Source of the DNA: Ammopiptanthus mongolicus
Taxonomy: Eukaryota > Streptophyta > Magnoliopsida > Fabales > Fabaceae
Length of the DNA: 64,000 bases
Direction: 5' to 3'
NCBI GenBank assembly: GCA_039655645.1
Contig: CM077351.1
Coordinates: forward strand, 21,018,602-21,082,601
This document shows positions 11,432-21,139 of this stretch, in pieces. Every line of letters begins with the position of its first letter. Position 1 is the first letter of the stretch. The translations under genes were made by a program, and so were the position numbers. The notes under the pieces are model-generated. The model was not told where the DNA came from. It searched no databases and saw only the letters and a program-made list of their open reading frames with translations.

Positions 11432-11668
11432 GTGTATCATGTTTTAAGTTTAGAGAAGATGAAAAATGGATGTGGCATAGAAAGCTTGGATATGCTATTA
11501 TGAAACTGATTTCACAATTAAAGAAGCATAACCTTGTGAGAAAATTTCCTATAATATCTTATAAGAAATATTTTTTTTTTTTTTTTTTTTGTGATTGATG
11601 TTATAAAGGTAAAGACGTAAAATCTAGTTTTGAATCTAAGAAAGACGTATCCTCTTTTAGACCTTTTC
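11432..11668 (+). pseudogene. Copia (Sirevirus-like) pre-integrase fragment with a poly-T tract
   Basis: One frame reads MWHRKLGYAIMKLISQLKKH and then KGKDVKSSFESKKDVSSF, the GAG-pre-integrase zinc-binding region that precedes copia integrase. It parallels the block at 55615-55790 of the complete Sirevirus. A run of 21 T (about 11571-11591) sits between the His and Cys halves. The fragment is cut on the left by the gag at 11410 and on the right by an LTR-like start at 11669. Confidence 0.7.
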
Positions 11669-11824
11669 TATAACACCCCAATTTTCGTATATATATGTCT
11701 TGATGTGTTAATCTATGTTTTGTATGTTGATCAATGCTTTGAGTTCATTCTAAATTTATATGTACATATTAGGGGTGGTTTAACCATTGCAAAGGGTCAA
11801 AATAGTGAAAACAAGTCTGATATG

Positions 11825-11995
11825 ATTCGCACAACGAATATAGATTCGCACAACGAATATAGATTTGCATATCGAGACAGAAAAGCAAATTTTGTGATCT
11901 AATATGCTGGTAAAATTCGCCTAGCGAATTTTGCAAAGCAGTCCTGGAAGCTCTCCGATTCGCCTAACAAATGAGAACTCGCCTAGCGAATTAGC
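11825..11995. repeat. Array of ATTCGCCTAGCGAAT-type palindromes
   Basis: Degenerate copies: GATTCGCACAACGAATATAG twice in tandem (11826-11863), TTTGCATATCGAGAC, AATTCGCCTAGCGAATTTTG (11916-11935), GATTCGCCTAACAAATGAG and CTCGCCTAGCGAATTAG. Each is a near palindrome centred on the middle of the word. Confidence 0.75.
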
Positions 11996-12799
11996 GTCTG
12001 CAGAAATGCATTTTGGGCTTTTGTTTCAGCCTATACGTCTTATCTCACTTTTACAACCCTAAACCTCGATCTAAACCCTATTTCCCATGATTTTAGACTC
12101 ATGAAAACCGCCTCTCTTCATCGCTTAGAGTTCTCTTTGATTTCTCCCCAGATTTCTGAAAAGAAATTGCTCCCTTTCATCGTTCTTCGCCGTCTTTCTC
12201 CAGAAGAACGTTGCTGCTGATACAAGCTTCCTTCGCGTCGATTCTTACCCTTTTTTTCTGCTATTTGGGGTTGTAAACAAGGTAATTTTCGTGTGCCTTT
12301 GTCTCTGTTCGTTTTCTTTGAGTTTTCTTGATTTATTAAGTAAATCAAGGTTGTTCTTGTTGCCATTTCTTGTCATAGTGTAGCGATTGTGAGACCAAAA
12401 CTCTGAATGCAATCTTTATCCTCTTTTGTTTAAGCTGCAATCTCCATATCAGGTATGGGGTGAAGAAATTGGTTATTTATGTATGGATTTTGAAGTAGAT
12501 TAAGATGAAGGGGTTAACCCATAACTCCTATGAGTGTTTATGTATGTTTGTGAGTGTTCAAGTATGACTATATGTGTTGTTCTTGATGCATGATCATTAG
12601 TTGATGATTGATTTGATGTTATAAAATGTTGAATAAAACACCTCCTCTTTTTTTTTTTTTAATTTTTAGGACATAATTTAAACCTTCTTAAGGGCTTAAT
12701 TATGATCCTTATGATTTGAGCAAGCTATGGTCTGAATTTGGGAGAATTTGGCCTTGAAACGAGCTCAGAAAGTTTAAAAATGTGAGAGAACGGGTCAAA

Positions 12800-12870
12800 T
12801 CAGCGCCCAACGTTTGGATGTTCGGTTAACCCAACGCTCAAACGTTAAGCGTTGATGCTCGATCGTGGGG
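12800..12870. repeat. AACGTTTG / CAAACGTT palindromic motif cluster
   Basis: The words CAGCGCCCAACGTTTGG, CCAACGCTCAAACGTTAAGCG and TTGATGCTCGATCG lie within 60 bases as inverted variants of one another. This is another short-palindrome cluster in LTR-like DNA. Confidence 0.45.
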
Positions 12871-12904
12871 TAGGTGCATCTCAAAGCATGGAGGGGTGTA
12901 CATG

Positions 12905-13411
12905 TTGCATTCAAAACACACTTAAGGGCAAATGTATCTTGATGCAGAAGTAATATAGGACAGAAGTCCAGATATCGAACCCAAAGGATTAATTAGCAAG
13001 TACTAAATGCGAGAAACTCTTATGCTATTTAGACAATTCGAAAAGATGAGTTTATCATGCAAATAAAGAAAATAAGAAAGAAACAAGTGTTTTAGAAATC
13101 AAGAGATGGAAACCTAGGGTTGTAGTTTCACTTGTACCTTATCTATTCCCAAATCCTAGTTCTATTCAATTTCGCAGTTGCTTTTCAAAAATCAATCTCT
13201 CTACGAGAACTTTTAACAATCAATGATAATGAATTGCAATAATCTTTCCCCAAATTAATTCCCAGTTTGATCATGCAAGAAAGTCAAACCCGAAGAAAGC
13301 ATAAAGCATAAAGAGGTTGATTGATTGGAAGGAATAAATCAAGTTTGGTCATGCAATAATTTAAACCCAGTTTATCATATAGGTCTACCAATTAATTGCA
13401 GTACGGTCGCT
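12905..13411 (-). mobile_element. Inverted fragment of the 448-4225 LTR family
   Basis: The reverse complement follows the first LTR from about 1440 (TACCAATTAATTGCA region) through 1725, then continues at 3901-4135 with no trace of the CACTA element. Shared words include GTACAAGTGAAAC, CTCTTGATTTC, TCCTATATTACTTCTGC and TTGCCCTTAAGTGTGTT. Both ends are truncated. It is an empty-site witness for the CACTA insertion. Confidence 0.8.
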
Positions 13412-13421
13412 GTATGTCCTT

Positions 13422-14753
13422 TGTTATATTAGTAACCCAAAATGATAATTTAAATAAAACATGGTAAATAAAAATTTTCTTAAATAAATACTGAATAAAT
13501 ACTTAACATATTAATAATCCAAAATAATTATTTACATCAATTCAAAAACCGAAATAACATAATAAGTTTCAAAGCCTTAGAATCGGGCGTCTATTACATC
13601 TCGCATAAGAAATATAACTAGACGATAACAAAGGTCCTCCTGACACATGCCATACAATACTAACCAAGCTCTAGAACTAAAGAGATAATCCTCAAGCGTC
13701 TGACTGCTCAACAGGGTCTCCTCAGCCTCTGAAAACAACACTACTAATGAGATATTAAATCCCAGTGAACAGAAATACAGGTTAAAAGGTTTTCACAAAA
13801 GTATTGTTCTCAGCTGGTGCGATAACCGGAAAAACGATCCATGGTACCCGCTATTTTCAAAGTAATAGCATTATAAAGATAATGATAATAATATAAACTA
13901 TTATACACAATAATCAATCATCATCCACACATCATAAATCAAGTATGTCAAAATCTCATATAACAAATAATTCCAATAAACCATGTATGTCATAAGACTA
14001 TCAAACTCCACATAACAATGGCATCCCATTGCCTACCTTTACTCATGAAGGTATTTCGATGTCACCTTCTCTTCAGTGACATTACTCATTTCGATATTAA
14101 CCATTGTACACTGGTGGTATTACTCATTTCGACATCCCAACATGTGATGATATTATTTTCGATACCCCATCATGGCAGTATTTCATAATTTCGACATCTC
14201 AATTCGTTAGCGATGTTACTTTCGATACCCTTATCATAAGTGATATTGCAGCAAACAACATCCATCGCATATAACAGTTAATTAATCATGCCAATATCAC
14301 ATATATCATCTTATAATCCAAATATAGCATGTCAATCAACCAAATCATATGTAAAACATACATATCATAGCATCAATCTCAAGAATAAACAGATAATTCA
14401 TGGTAGGAACACTTTCAAGGAAAAACCCCCAAATTTAGAAAATTAGGATTTGACCAAACTCAAGAATATTTTCCAAAAATCATATTTTGAAAGCATATCC
14501 CAACCCCAAAAACAAATTGCACCACAGAAAGGGTGAGAAAAAGTATTTCTACTCACCTCTTGAAGACCTCCAAGAAGCTCCAAGCGTTTGTCATGAACCC
14601 GTCAAGAAAGCTCCTCAAGAATCTCCCTCGTTCTTCCTTCTTTAGGCTCCTTCTGCTCTACAATCGCCTTCTACAGGCTCTTCAATTCTCAAAGGCAAGC
14701 AAGAGGGTGTTTTAGGGTGTAAAGAGGGTTTCTAGCCACACTAGGGTGTTATA
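13422..14753 (-). mobile_element. LTR-like element K (GGGTGTTATA / TGTTATATT ends)
   Basis: On the minus strand the unit starts TATAACACCCTAG (from 14753) and runs through a purine-rich leader ending CTTCAAGAG|GTGAGTAG, a good 5' splice site at 14557/14556. It then has an 828-base intron-like stretch with acceptor GTTGTTTTCAG at 13729, a short exon, and ends near 13422. The order and splice signals are those of elements A, B and C, and the AGTAACCCAA near the end matches CGTAACCCAA of element C. No target duplication was found, so the borders are tentative. Confidence 0.5.
14045..14250. repeat. Degenerate tandem repeat, about 31-40 bp units around TTTCGATATC
   Basis: Six consecutive units begin (A)TTTCGA(T/C)A and end in a GTGATATTACTC-like word: near 14053, 14087, 14127, 14157, 14188 and 14219. 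Each unit includes CATC/ACCA and GTG(A)TGATATTA variants. The block lies in the intron-like part of element K. Confidence 0.75.
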
Positions 14754-14823
14754 AGATGGTATAAATAAGAGTTACATGCATTCCATAGTGTGTAAAGAGG
14801 GTTTCTTGCCACATCGGGGTTTT
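14716..14823. repeat. Direct repeat GTGTAAAGAGGGTTTCTxGCCACA
   Basis: The word GTGTAAAGAGGGTTTCTAGC occurs at about 14718-14737 and again at about 14790-14809 with one change, each followed by CCACA. The first is next to the GGGTGTTATA end of element K, so the pair may mark the border of that element with its neighbour. Confidence 0.6.
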
Positions 14824-14869
14824 CAACGTGTTTCTGATGTGGAGGACTGCATCTCGTTAGTAACTGTCC

Positions 14870-16606
14870 TCAAGCTCGAACATCAATTGTTTCTGTTGTG
14901 GCAAGGTGGGCCACTATGCCAGTGACTGTTGGCAAGGGAACGATAGGAGAAACCAATTTACGCAAAGAGGTGAGAAGACTTAGAATAAAGGGTCGAGACA
15001 ATAAGTGGCAAGTCATCATAGCAAGCCACGGACTAGCGGAAGAGTATTCGCCGTGAGAGGATCCGAGACCCCTCAATACCCAGATTTGGTACAAGGTAAG
15101 TGTCTAATATCTAGGAAACTTGTACCTGTGTTTTTTGATTCGGGGGCTACACACTCTTTCATATCATTAGCTTGTATAGATCATTTGGGTTTACCTATTT
15201 CGTCGTTACCTTATGACTTGATTGTTTTTACACGTATGGGTGATTCTTTGACTACCTTGCTTGTTTGCTTACAATGCCCTATCACCAGATATAACAGATC
15301 TTTCCTTATAGACCTCGTCTGTTTGCCTATGCAACAAATAGATATTATCTTAGGCATGTACTGGCTTTCGGCCAACCATGCAGTGTTAGACTGTTCAAAC
15401 AAGACCCTTTGATTTTCAGAGCAATCTGGATTATTGCCTACCAGTGAAGGTATGCCGAGAGATAAACGATCAAAAGGATATGTGGTGCTATTTTCCTTGA
15501 AAGTTAAGGAGACTCCTAGCATGGATGCTTTACCGGTGGTGCGCGAGTTCCTAGATGATGTGTTAGGGTTGCCACCAAGAAGGGAGATAGAGTTTACAGT
15601 CAATCTCGTAACAGGGACCGATCTCGATAGGAATGTCCCCAACAAAGTTGGTAGAGTTGAAAAAGCAGTTGGACGACATGTTGAAGAAATAGTTCATAAG
15701 ACAAAGTGTTTGGCCATGGGGAGCGCTAATATTGTTTGCTAAGAAGAAGGACTGGAGTTCAAGGCTATGTGTAGACAATCGGCATCTCAATAAGGTTACC
15801 ATAAAGAACAAGTACCCATTGCCAACGATCAATGATTTTATGGACCAGTTGAGGCGAGCAACGGTGTTCTCTAAAATCGATCTACGATCAGGTTATCATC
15901 AAATAAGGGTGAAGGAGAATGATATACCAAAGATTGCTTTCAGGAGTCCGTACGAGCACTACGAGTATTTAGTTATGCCTTTCGGTGTGACTAACGCTCC
16001 ACAATTTTTATAGACTATATGAACAGGATCTTCAGACCGTACCTTGATAAGTTTATTTTCGTTTTCATCAATGACATCCTTATCTACTCTTCGGGCATGG
16101 AGGAACATCAAGAGCATCTTCAAGTTGTACTTCAAGTACTTTAGGATAGACAGCTCGATGCCAAGTTGTCAAAGTGCGAGTTCTGGTTGGAAGAAGTAAA
16201 ATTCCTTCGTCATGTAATCAACGAGGATTGCATAGTAATAGATCCTGCGAAAGTGGAAGTTGTGGTTAAATGGGAGAGCCTTAAAACAATGAGAGAAATC
16301 ATAAGTTTTCTTGGGCTAGAAGGATACTACAGGAGGTTTATAGAAGGAATCTCGAAGATTGCATTACCTCTGACGTACTTACAGAGAAAAGGAATAGCGT
16401 TTGAATGGACGGAAGAGTGTAAGACTAGTTTCCAAGAGTTGAAGAGGAGCTTGACGACATCTCCAATACTAGTCATGCCAGACCCATCAATGTCGTTTGA
16501 TGTGTACTGTGATGTGTTGTATCAAGGCTTGTGTTACATACTCATGCAATGAGGAAAAGTAGGGGCATATGCCTCTAGGCAGTTAAGAGTTCATGAGCGG
16601 AATTTC
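14870..16606 (+). pseudogene. Chromovirus-type gypsy gag-pol (zinc knuckle, protease, RT), broken
   Basis: The order is that of a Ty3/gypsy polyprotein. A CCHC knuckle CFCCGKVGHYASDC lies near 14889-14930, a protease with FFDSGATHSFIS near 15133 and IILGMYWL near 15346, and a reverse transcriptase from about 15480. RT motifs include LPPRREIEF, KVTIKNKYPLP, FSKIDLRSGYHQ and YLVMPFGVTNAPQF. The catalytic block reads FINDILIYS (near 16062) where active enzymes have two Asp, so one catalytic Asp is replaced by Asn. The connection domain follows to YYRRFIEGIS and DVYCDV. Frames change near 15410, 15630-15730 and 16010, with internal stops (e.g. 16012, 16142). RNase H is split at 16606 by a Cassandra element and resumes at 17468. 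No LTRs can be assigned with confidence. Confidence 0.8.
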
Positions 16607-16837
16607 TGATGCCTGAGGCTGACGAGGGCGGGGAGTGATCGCCGGTGCATGAGGCATGGACAAGGAGCGGCTCTTGGCAGGCTTCAAGGCAAAGTGACAC
16701 ATGAATGAACCGAATTCACATCGGAATGAGAATGATCCTAAGGTTGTGGAGGTATAGGACTGTACAGTCGAAGGAAGACTTATAAGAATTAATTGGTACT
16801 ACCTATATAAACAAGATGAATCTTCTTTTTGGGAGCC

Positions 16838-16910
16838 CAGAACATAAGAACTCCATAATTAACCATGCTTGACTTGGAGCACTTGTGGGATGGGTGACCT
16901 TCTGGGAAGT
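16838..16910 (+). promoter_or_regulatory. 5S rRNA-like segment in the left Cassandra LTR
   Basis: The order AGAACTCC, then ATGCTTGACTTGG, then GGATGGGTGACCTTCTGGGA (16889-16908), follows plant 5S rRNA. The last word is box C of the internal RNA polymerase III promoter, almost unchanged, while the box A region (ATTAACCATGCTTG) is degraded. A TATATAA word lies upstream at 16804-16810. Confidence 0.85.
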
Positions 16911-17311
16911 TTCCTAGAAAGCACATGAGTGAGGACAAAGCATGTTGAAAAGACCCGTGTTGGTTTGTGGGAATAGTCGACAATCCTGAAAGCGGTCTAG
17001 ACAGTTACAAATGGTATCAGAGCAGACCTCTCCTAACACAATGTGGTTCGAGGACGAACCAGATGAAAGCTGGTGGGCATGTGATGCCTGAGGCTAATGA
17101 GGGTGGCGAGTGATAGCCGGTGCGTGATGCATGGACAAAGAGCGGCTCGTGGAAGGCTTCAAGGCAAAAAGACACTTGAATGAACCGAATTCACATCGGA
17201 ATGAGAGGGATTCTAAGGCCGTGTAGGTATGAGACTGTACAGTTGAAGGAAGGCTTATAAGAATTGATTGGTACTACCTATTTAAACAAGATGCATCTTC
17301 TTTTCGGGAGA

Positions 17312-17380
17312 CCAGAACAGACAATTAAGCGTGCTTGACTTGGAGCACTTGTGGGATGGATGACCATTTTCAGAAAGCGT
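17312..17380 (+). promoter_or_regulatory. 5S rRNA-like segment in the right Cassandra LTR
   Basis: Here box A is well preserved (AATTAAGCGTGCTTGACTTGG, 17323-17343, close to plant 5S), but box C is altered (GGATGGATGACCATTTTCAGAA). The pattern of damage is the reverse of the left LTR. The sequence before box A is also shortened. Confidence 0.82.
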
Positions 17381-17467
17381 GTGAGTGAGGACAAAACATG
17401 CTAAAAAGCCTCGTGTTGGTTTGTGGGGATAGTCAACAATCCTGAAAGCAGTCCGGGCCATTACAAA

Positions 17468-17878
17468 ATTTCCCAACCCATGATATAGAATTGGCTGCGA
17501 TAGTATTTGCATTGAAGATATGAAGACATTATCTCTATGGTGCTAAAATCAATGTATTTAAGGACCATAAAAGTTTAAAGTATCTATTCGACCAAAAGGA
17601 GTTGAACATGAGGCGCACAACGGAGATGGATCGAATTCCTAAAGGACTATGAATTTGATCTGCAATACCATCCAGGGAAGGCGAATGTGGTAGTGGATGC
17701 ATTGAGTTGAAAATCTTTGCACATGTCTGCAATGATGGTGAAAGAGCTTGAGTTGCTAGAATAGTTCAGGGATCTGAACCTGGATGTAGAGTTGTTTAAG
17801 GACAAGATGAGTTTAGGGATGGTCACAATCGCTAGTGGTTTCCTAAAATTGGTATGGAGGAAGTAAGGAGAAGATCAA
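17468..17878 (+). pseudogene. Gypsy RNase H continuation
   Basis: After the Cassandra element the frame resumes with PTHDIELAAIVFALKI, then RHYLYGAKINVF, DHKSLKYLFDQKELNMR and a relic of YHPGKANVVADALS, the standard gypsy RNase H and its C-terminal side. There are stops and a frameshift near 17625. The gene is cut at 17879 by a copia LTR; integrase is absent. Confidence 0.8.
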
Positions 17879-18560
17879 TGATGACAAGTGGCTCCAAACA
17901 CAAGAGGGGGGTGAATTGTGTATGGTATGTGTTTTTGAAAAACCTTTAAACAATAAAGCGCTTAATAGATAAACAACATGAAACTAAAGTGTGATAAGGT
18001 AAATTTCTTAGATATTAAATTGCGGAAATTAAATGGCAGTAAAATAAATTTCTGAAAATAAATTATGTAAAGGAAACTGCAATAATAAAAGGATAAGGAA
18101 AGATAAGATACACAGATTTATCATGGTTCAACTATCAAACACCCCAGTAGCCTACGTCCAGTCCCCAAGGTCAACCACAAAGGGATTTCACTCAATAACT
18201 AGCTTTTAAGTCAGGTTCATCTAAAAACCTTTGCAACTAAGGGCACCCTCCACAATAATAATGGAATATCACCTCCCTTTGTGAAACAACCTCAAATGTG
18301 GTGCAGTAAGAAAGCATGATAATTGATGAAACATGCGATGAAAAACATCATTGACTGTGTTGTGATACACCATAATGATCACGACCACCCAAAGAAGTAA
18401 CAATGTGAAGTTACTACTTGTTGAGACATTCCAAATCTGCACAATTTTAGGGAAAAGAAAAGAAGAATAAGAAAAGAAGAATTAAGATGTAAGAGCATAA
18501 TTAGATTGAATATCACAAGTCAAAGTAAATAAATAACCATGCAATCATTAAAAGAACAAT
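17879..18560 (-). mobile_element. Copia LTR fragment, Sirevirus-like, minus strand
   Basis: The plus strand starts TGATGACAAGTGGCTCC and continues with CACAAGAGGGGGGTGAATTG, the complement of the AATTCACCCCCCTCTTGTG 3' end common to legume copia LTRs (compare AATTCAACCCCCTTCTTGTG at 52705). The stretch CCAGTAGCCTACGTCCAGTCCCCAAGG is the complement of the GGGACTGGACGTAGGC leader motif; the Sirevirus here has GGGACTAGACGTAGC at 52482. The far end is unclear, near 18560, and no second LTR is visible. Confidence 0.65.
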
Positions 18561-18765
18561 TCCATTATTTGTATAATTAGAATTGACACCCCCAATTGGC
18601 TCCTCTCTCACATATGCATACACTATATCTACTCTATCTCACAATCCCACATACATGATACTGACTGACACTAACATTAATAAACGGTATCTGTACTAGG
18701 CGTTCAATACAATAAAAAAACATTTTCGTTAAAAGAAATATAAGTTTAAAGGAAAATACTCTCAC
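18561..18765 (-). other. Intron-like sequence downstream of the ERdj2 exon
   Basis: Starts with the 5' splice site GTGAGAG immediately after the exon. The next exon of the gene (expected to encode the ISNFSTWSNLTL-type transmembrane region) is not found before the copia LTR piece begins, so the gene is cut within this intron. Confidence 0.5.
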
Positions 18766-18942
18766 CCTCTTAAATATAGATTTATGGTACTTCCCTGATC
18801 CTGTACATTCAGAGCAGTGACAGTGGATGCTCTTTGATTTTTTAGTCGCGGCACGACATAACTTTGTAATTGTATATGGCACAATAGGGGTGGCCATTAT
18901 AGTCAGTATGAAAATCGAGAACAATGGACTATTCTCCTCTGA
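18766..18942 (-). pseudogene. ERDJ2: ERdj2/SEC63-type J-protein, single N-terminal exon
   Basis: The frame reads SEENSPLFSIFILTIMATP, then VPYTITKLCRAA, then SIHCHCSECTGSGKYHKSIF and KR before a GTGAGAG donor. This matches my recollection of the N-terminus of plant ERdj2 (SEC63 homologue): a first membrane span, then a Cys-rich HCxC...C..SGKY motif. SEC63-type proteins work with the SEC61 translocon and the lumenal Hsp70 BiP in protein import into the endoplasmic reticulum. No ATG precedes SEEN in frame; a TTACTTTCAG acceptor just upstream could join it to a short first exon. J-domain and later exons are missing, so this is a gene fragment unless the rest lies elsewhere after rearrangement. 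Confidence 0.75.
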
Positions 18943-19031
18943 AAGTAACTAGACCTGCAAAGGCAACTCTAGTTAGTTCTTAACATATCATAACTCAATC
19001 TTATAACATAAACTTTGGTTAGAAAAATCAA

Positions 19032-19871
19032 GGGAAAAAAAGAGCATATTGCCTCCTTAAATTATGACTTAAATTATGACTTATTTATAAATAGGTATTA
19101 TCAACTATTGATTATTTCCAATTAATCCTTAAACTAAAAGAATAAGTGAAATTGATTCTTCCGTTAATCAAAAGTTAAATCATTAATGTGATTAATTCTG
19201 ACAGTTCATTTTTCTTAAATCTTAATCGTTGATTATTTTTTAACTTTTAATTTTTTAATTTTTTTTAATTTTTCTGATCTCTTTATTTAAAACAAAAAAC
19301 AAAACAAGAAGAAACAGAGTTTCACGTTCCAATCGACCGATCTCCACGAATCCACCAATAGGAGGTCTTATGGCTATAGTGATTCAACAGATGGCAAGTG
19401 ACCGTAATTGCTGGCTTAGAGATTGCGTTTTTGGCTTCCTTTTTCGTCCAAAAATTACAGAGGCTATTATCAGATTGACGAGCTCGGTCCAATTGCATTG
19501 CTTGCTTCCTTTTTCAACATAATCAATTTGGAAGATGATATTCATAGATGGCGACCTGGTTGGGGGCAGGCACAATTTTGGTATGAACATGATTTCTCTG
19601 GTTTTTTGTGAAGATTGGGCGATAGCAATAAGCATAGGGTTTACGGCAGAGGCCCTAGTCTGTTTCTGTTTTTTTTTTTTTTTTTTTTTTCGAAAGTTAA
19701 AAGATTAGAAAAATTAAAAGTTAAAAAATAATCAACAATTTAACTTTGGGTTAACGGAAAAGTAATTTTCACTAATTCATTTAGTCTGAGAATTAAATGG
19801 ATAGAATCAATAGTTGAGAGTGTCTATTTACAAATCGTTCAAAGTTTTGGGGGGCAATATACTTTTTTTCC
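19032..19871. mobile_element. Mutator-like (MULE) non-autonomous element with 9 bp target duplication
   Basis: AAAAATCAA at 19023-19031 is repeated exactly at 19872-19880. Between them are terminal inverted repeats of about 110-120 bp: GGGAAAAAAAGAGCATATTG at the left and, complemented, GGAAAAAAAGTATATTGCCC at the right. Both are followed by matching inner words (CAACTATTGATT, TTCCGTTAA). Long TIRs plus 9 bp duplication define the Mutator group. The 380-base interior (19290-19670) is not TIR-derived and may be captured DNA; frames 19423-19611 (plus) and 19384-19635 (minus) are open but unrecognised. It lies upstream of the ERdj2 exon. Confidence 0.88.
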
Positions 19872-19988
19872 AAAAATCAACAAATATGAAAACAATGTAA
19901 AGAAACACAAGAATCAGGTGGCAAAAGCGATTTTTAATTGTATGAAAAACCCAATCTAAGGTTCCATATAAAAATTGGGCAAAGTCAA

Positions 19989-20120
19989 GAATGGAATGGA
20001 AGTAGAACCTTGAGCTTCTTTCAGATCTTGGTCAAAAATTGGCACACACATGACGTTACGTGTGTATGTGAATTTAAGAAAGAATGGAAGTAGAACCTTG
20101 AGCTTCTTTCAGATCTTCTC
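19989..20120. repeat. Direct repeat pair, about 38 bp
   Basis: AATGGAAGTAGAACCTTGAG with the following CTTCTTTCAGATCTT occurs at about 19995 and again at about 20084, separated by roughly 50 bases. This is a local duplication in otherwise single-copy-looking DNA. Confidence 0.85.
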
Positions 20121-20135
20121 TGAGCCTCAGGATCT

Positions 20136-20540
20136 CTTGTTTTCTTTCCTTAGATGGCAATCGCATTATAATAATAATTATTTATATAAAGTAACAAAAT
20201 ATTCAAAGGGATATATATGCACAAGGAAGCACTCGGATTGGAACCTTTCGCTTCCAATGGAGATCGTCAAATTTCTAAGGAGAAAACTGCTTTCTGCTTT
20301 TCAAAACCTTTGATCGGAGAAGCTAGGGTGTTTGGGTGAATGGTGGCCCATGGCGCAGAGGCGATGCTAGGGTTCAAAATTAGGGATGGCAGAGGGAGAC
20401 GAATGCGAGAACAGGCGCAGAGAAGAACGATAGGGTTCATATCGAAGGTGTCGGTGATGATAAGTTTAAACAAAGAAAAGAGGCAGGAGAGAGGAAACTT
20501 GAGATTCAATAGGCAAAGAGCCAACTTTTTTTTAGCCCAG
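20136..20540 (-). other. Possible 5' flank or leader of the ERdj2 gene
   Basis: This part resembles no repeat in the window. On the minus strand it has a pyrimidine-rich, ACCCTAG-containing character common in plant gene leaders, including CACCCAAACACCCTAGC near 20320-20340. An open frame on minus (20267-20590) is probably incidental. Its link to the exon at 18766 rests only on position and orientation; a gypsy LTR borders it at 20541. Confidence 0.35.
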
Positions 20541-21139
20541 TGTGTGATGCTCCCAAAACTTAACCTTACTAGATCTGATACTAAAAACATAACATGAAAA
20601 AGCTTATTTTAAACTTAAAAAATATAAGCAATTATAATCACTTAAAACTTCGCACCAAAGCTCCGCCTGGAGGCCATGGCATCAAAACATCATACACAAA
20701 AAGAGGCCTCACTAGCCGTTGCATCAACACTACGAAAGACTTAAGGGTACCCCGGAGGTCTCCTTCGCTGCTCGATAAGTACCACCGTCAACCTTGTTGC
20801 GGAAGAAGAATCCCGCCTCGATTTGGCTCACCCACTACAACACTCTCGTCAACCAACCAGCACCTCCGTCTTCGGATCACGACTCGAACACCACATATAA
20901 AGAAAACACGGAAAGCATGCACTAGAGGTAAGAAACTCTACAACTATCATGTAGAGGGAAAACACATAGGATATAACACGTCAACATATACAACAGCAAG
21001 CACAACCATCTCTCGAGATCACCACAACAACCAACCTCCAGATTATCACAACTAAGGATCACCGCCTATTCTACATGCACAACTGAGTCTACATGATTGG
21101 CAAATTCTACAACGTGCACTCTTAGCCATGGGAATACAA

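Larger units (their letters stand above)
11669..12900 (+). mobile_element. LTR-like element L, 5' part (TATAACACCCC start)
   Basis: It starts TATAACACCCCAATTTTCG, close to the coding-strand starts of elements A (TTAACACCCTAATTTTTCG) and C (TATAACACCCCGAAAAT). It then shows a palindrome array (11825-11995), a pyrimidine-rich leader and a candidate 5' splice site AACAAG|GTAATT at 12281/12282. The 3' end is not found; the piece appears to stop near 12900 at the inverted LTR fragment. It could be a member or distant relative of the A/B/C family. Confidence 0.45.
16607..17467 (+). mobile_element. Cassandra-type TRIM retrotransposon, complete
   Basis: Two direct repeats (16607-17011 and 17082-17467) start TGATGCCTGAGG and end TTACAAA. 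Between them are only 70 bases, holding the primer-binding site TGGTATCAGAGC (17012-17023, complementary to initiator Met tRNA) and a purine-rich tract GCTGGTGGGCATG before the second repeat. Both LTRs carry 5S rRNA-like sequence, which identifies the Cassandra group. ATTTC at 16602-16606 and 17468-17472 is a 5 bp target duplication, and removing the element rejoins the RNase H frame of the host gypsy. It encodes nothing and would need proteins in trans. If the canonical CA end is preferred, the LTRs stop two bases earlier. Confidence 0.92.

Noticed and set aside
14045..14250. Possible CRISPR-like array
   Set aside because: Unit starts are degenerate, spacers are not unique, and the context is a plant LTR-like element.
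16838..17380. Functional 5S rRNA genes
   Set aside because: Both copies are partial and mutated, lie in paired LTRs and are followed by a Met-tRNA primer site; they are Cassandra sequences.
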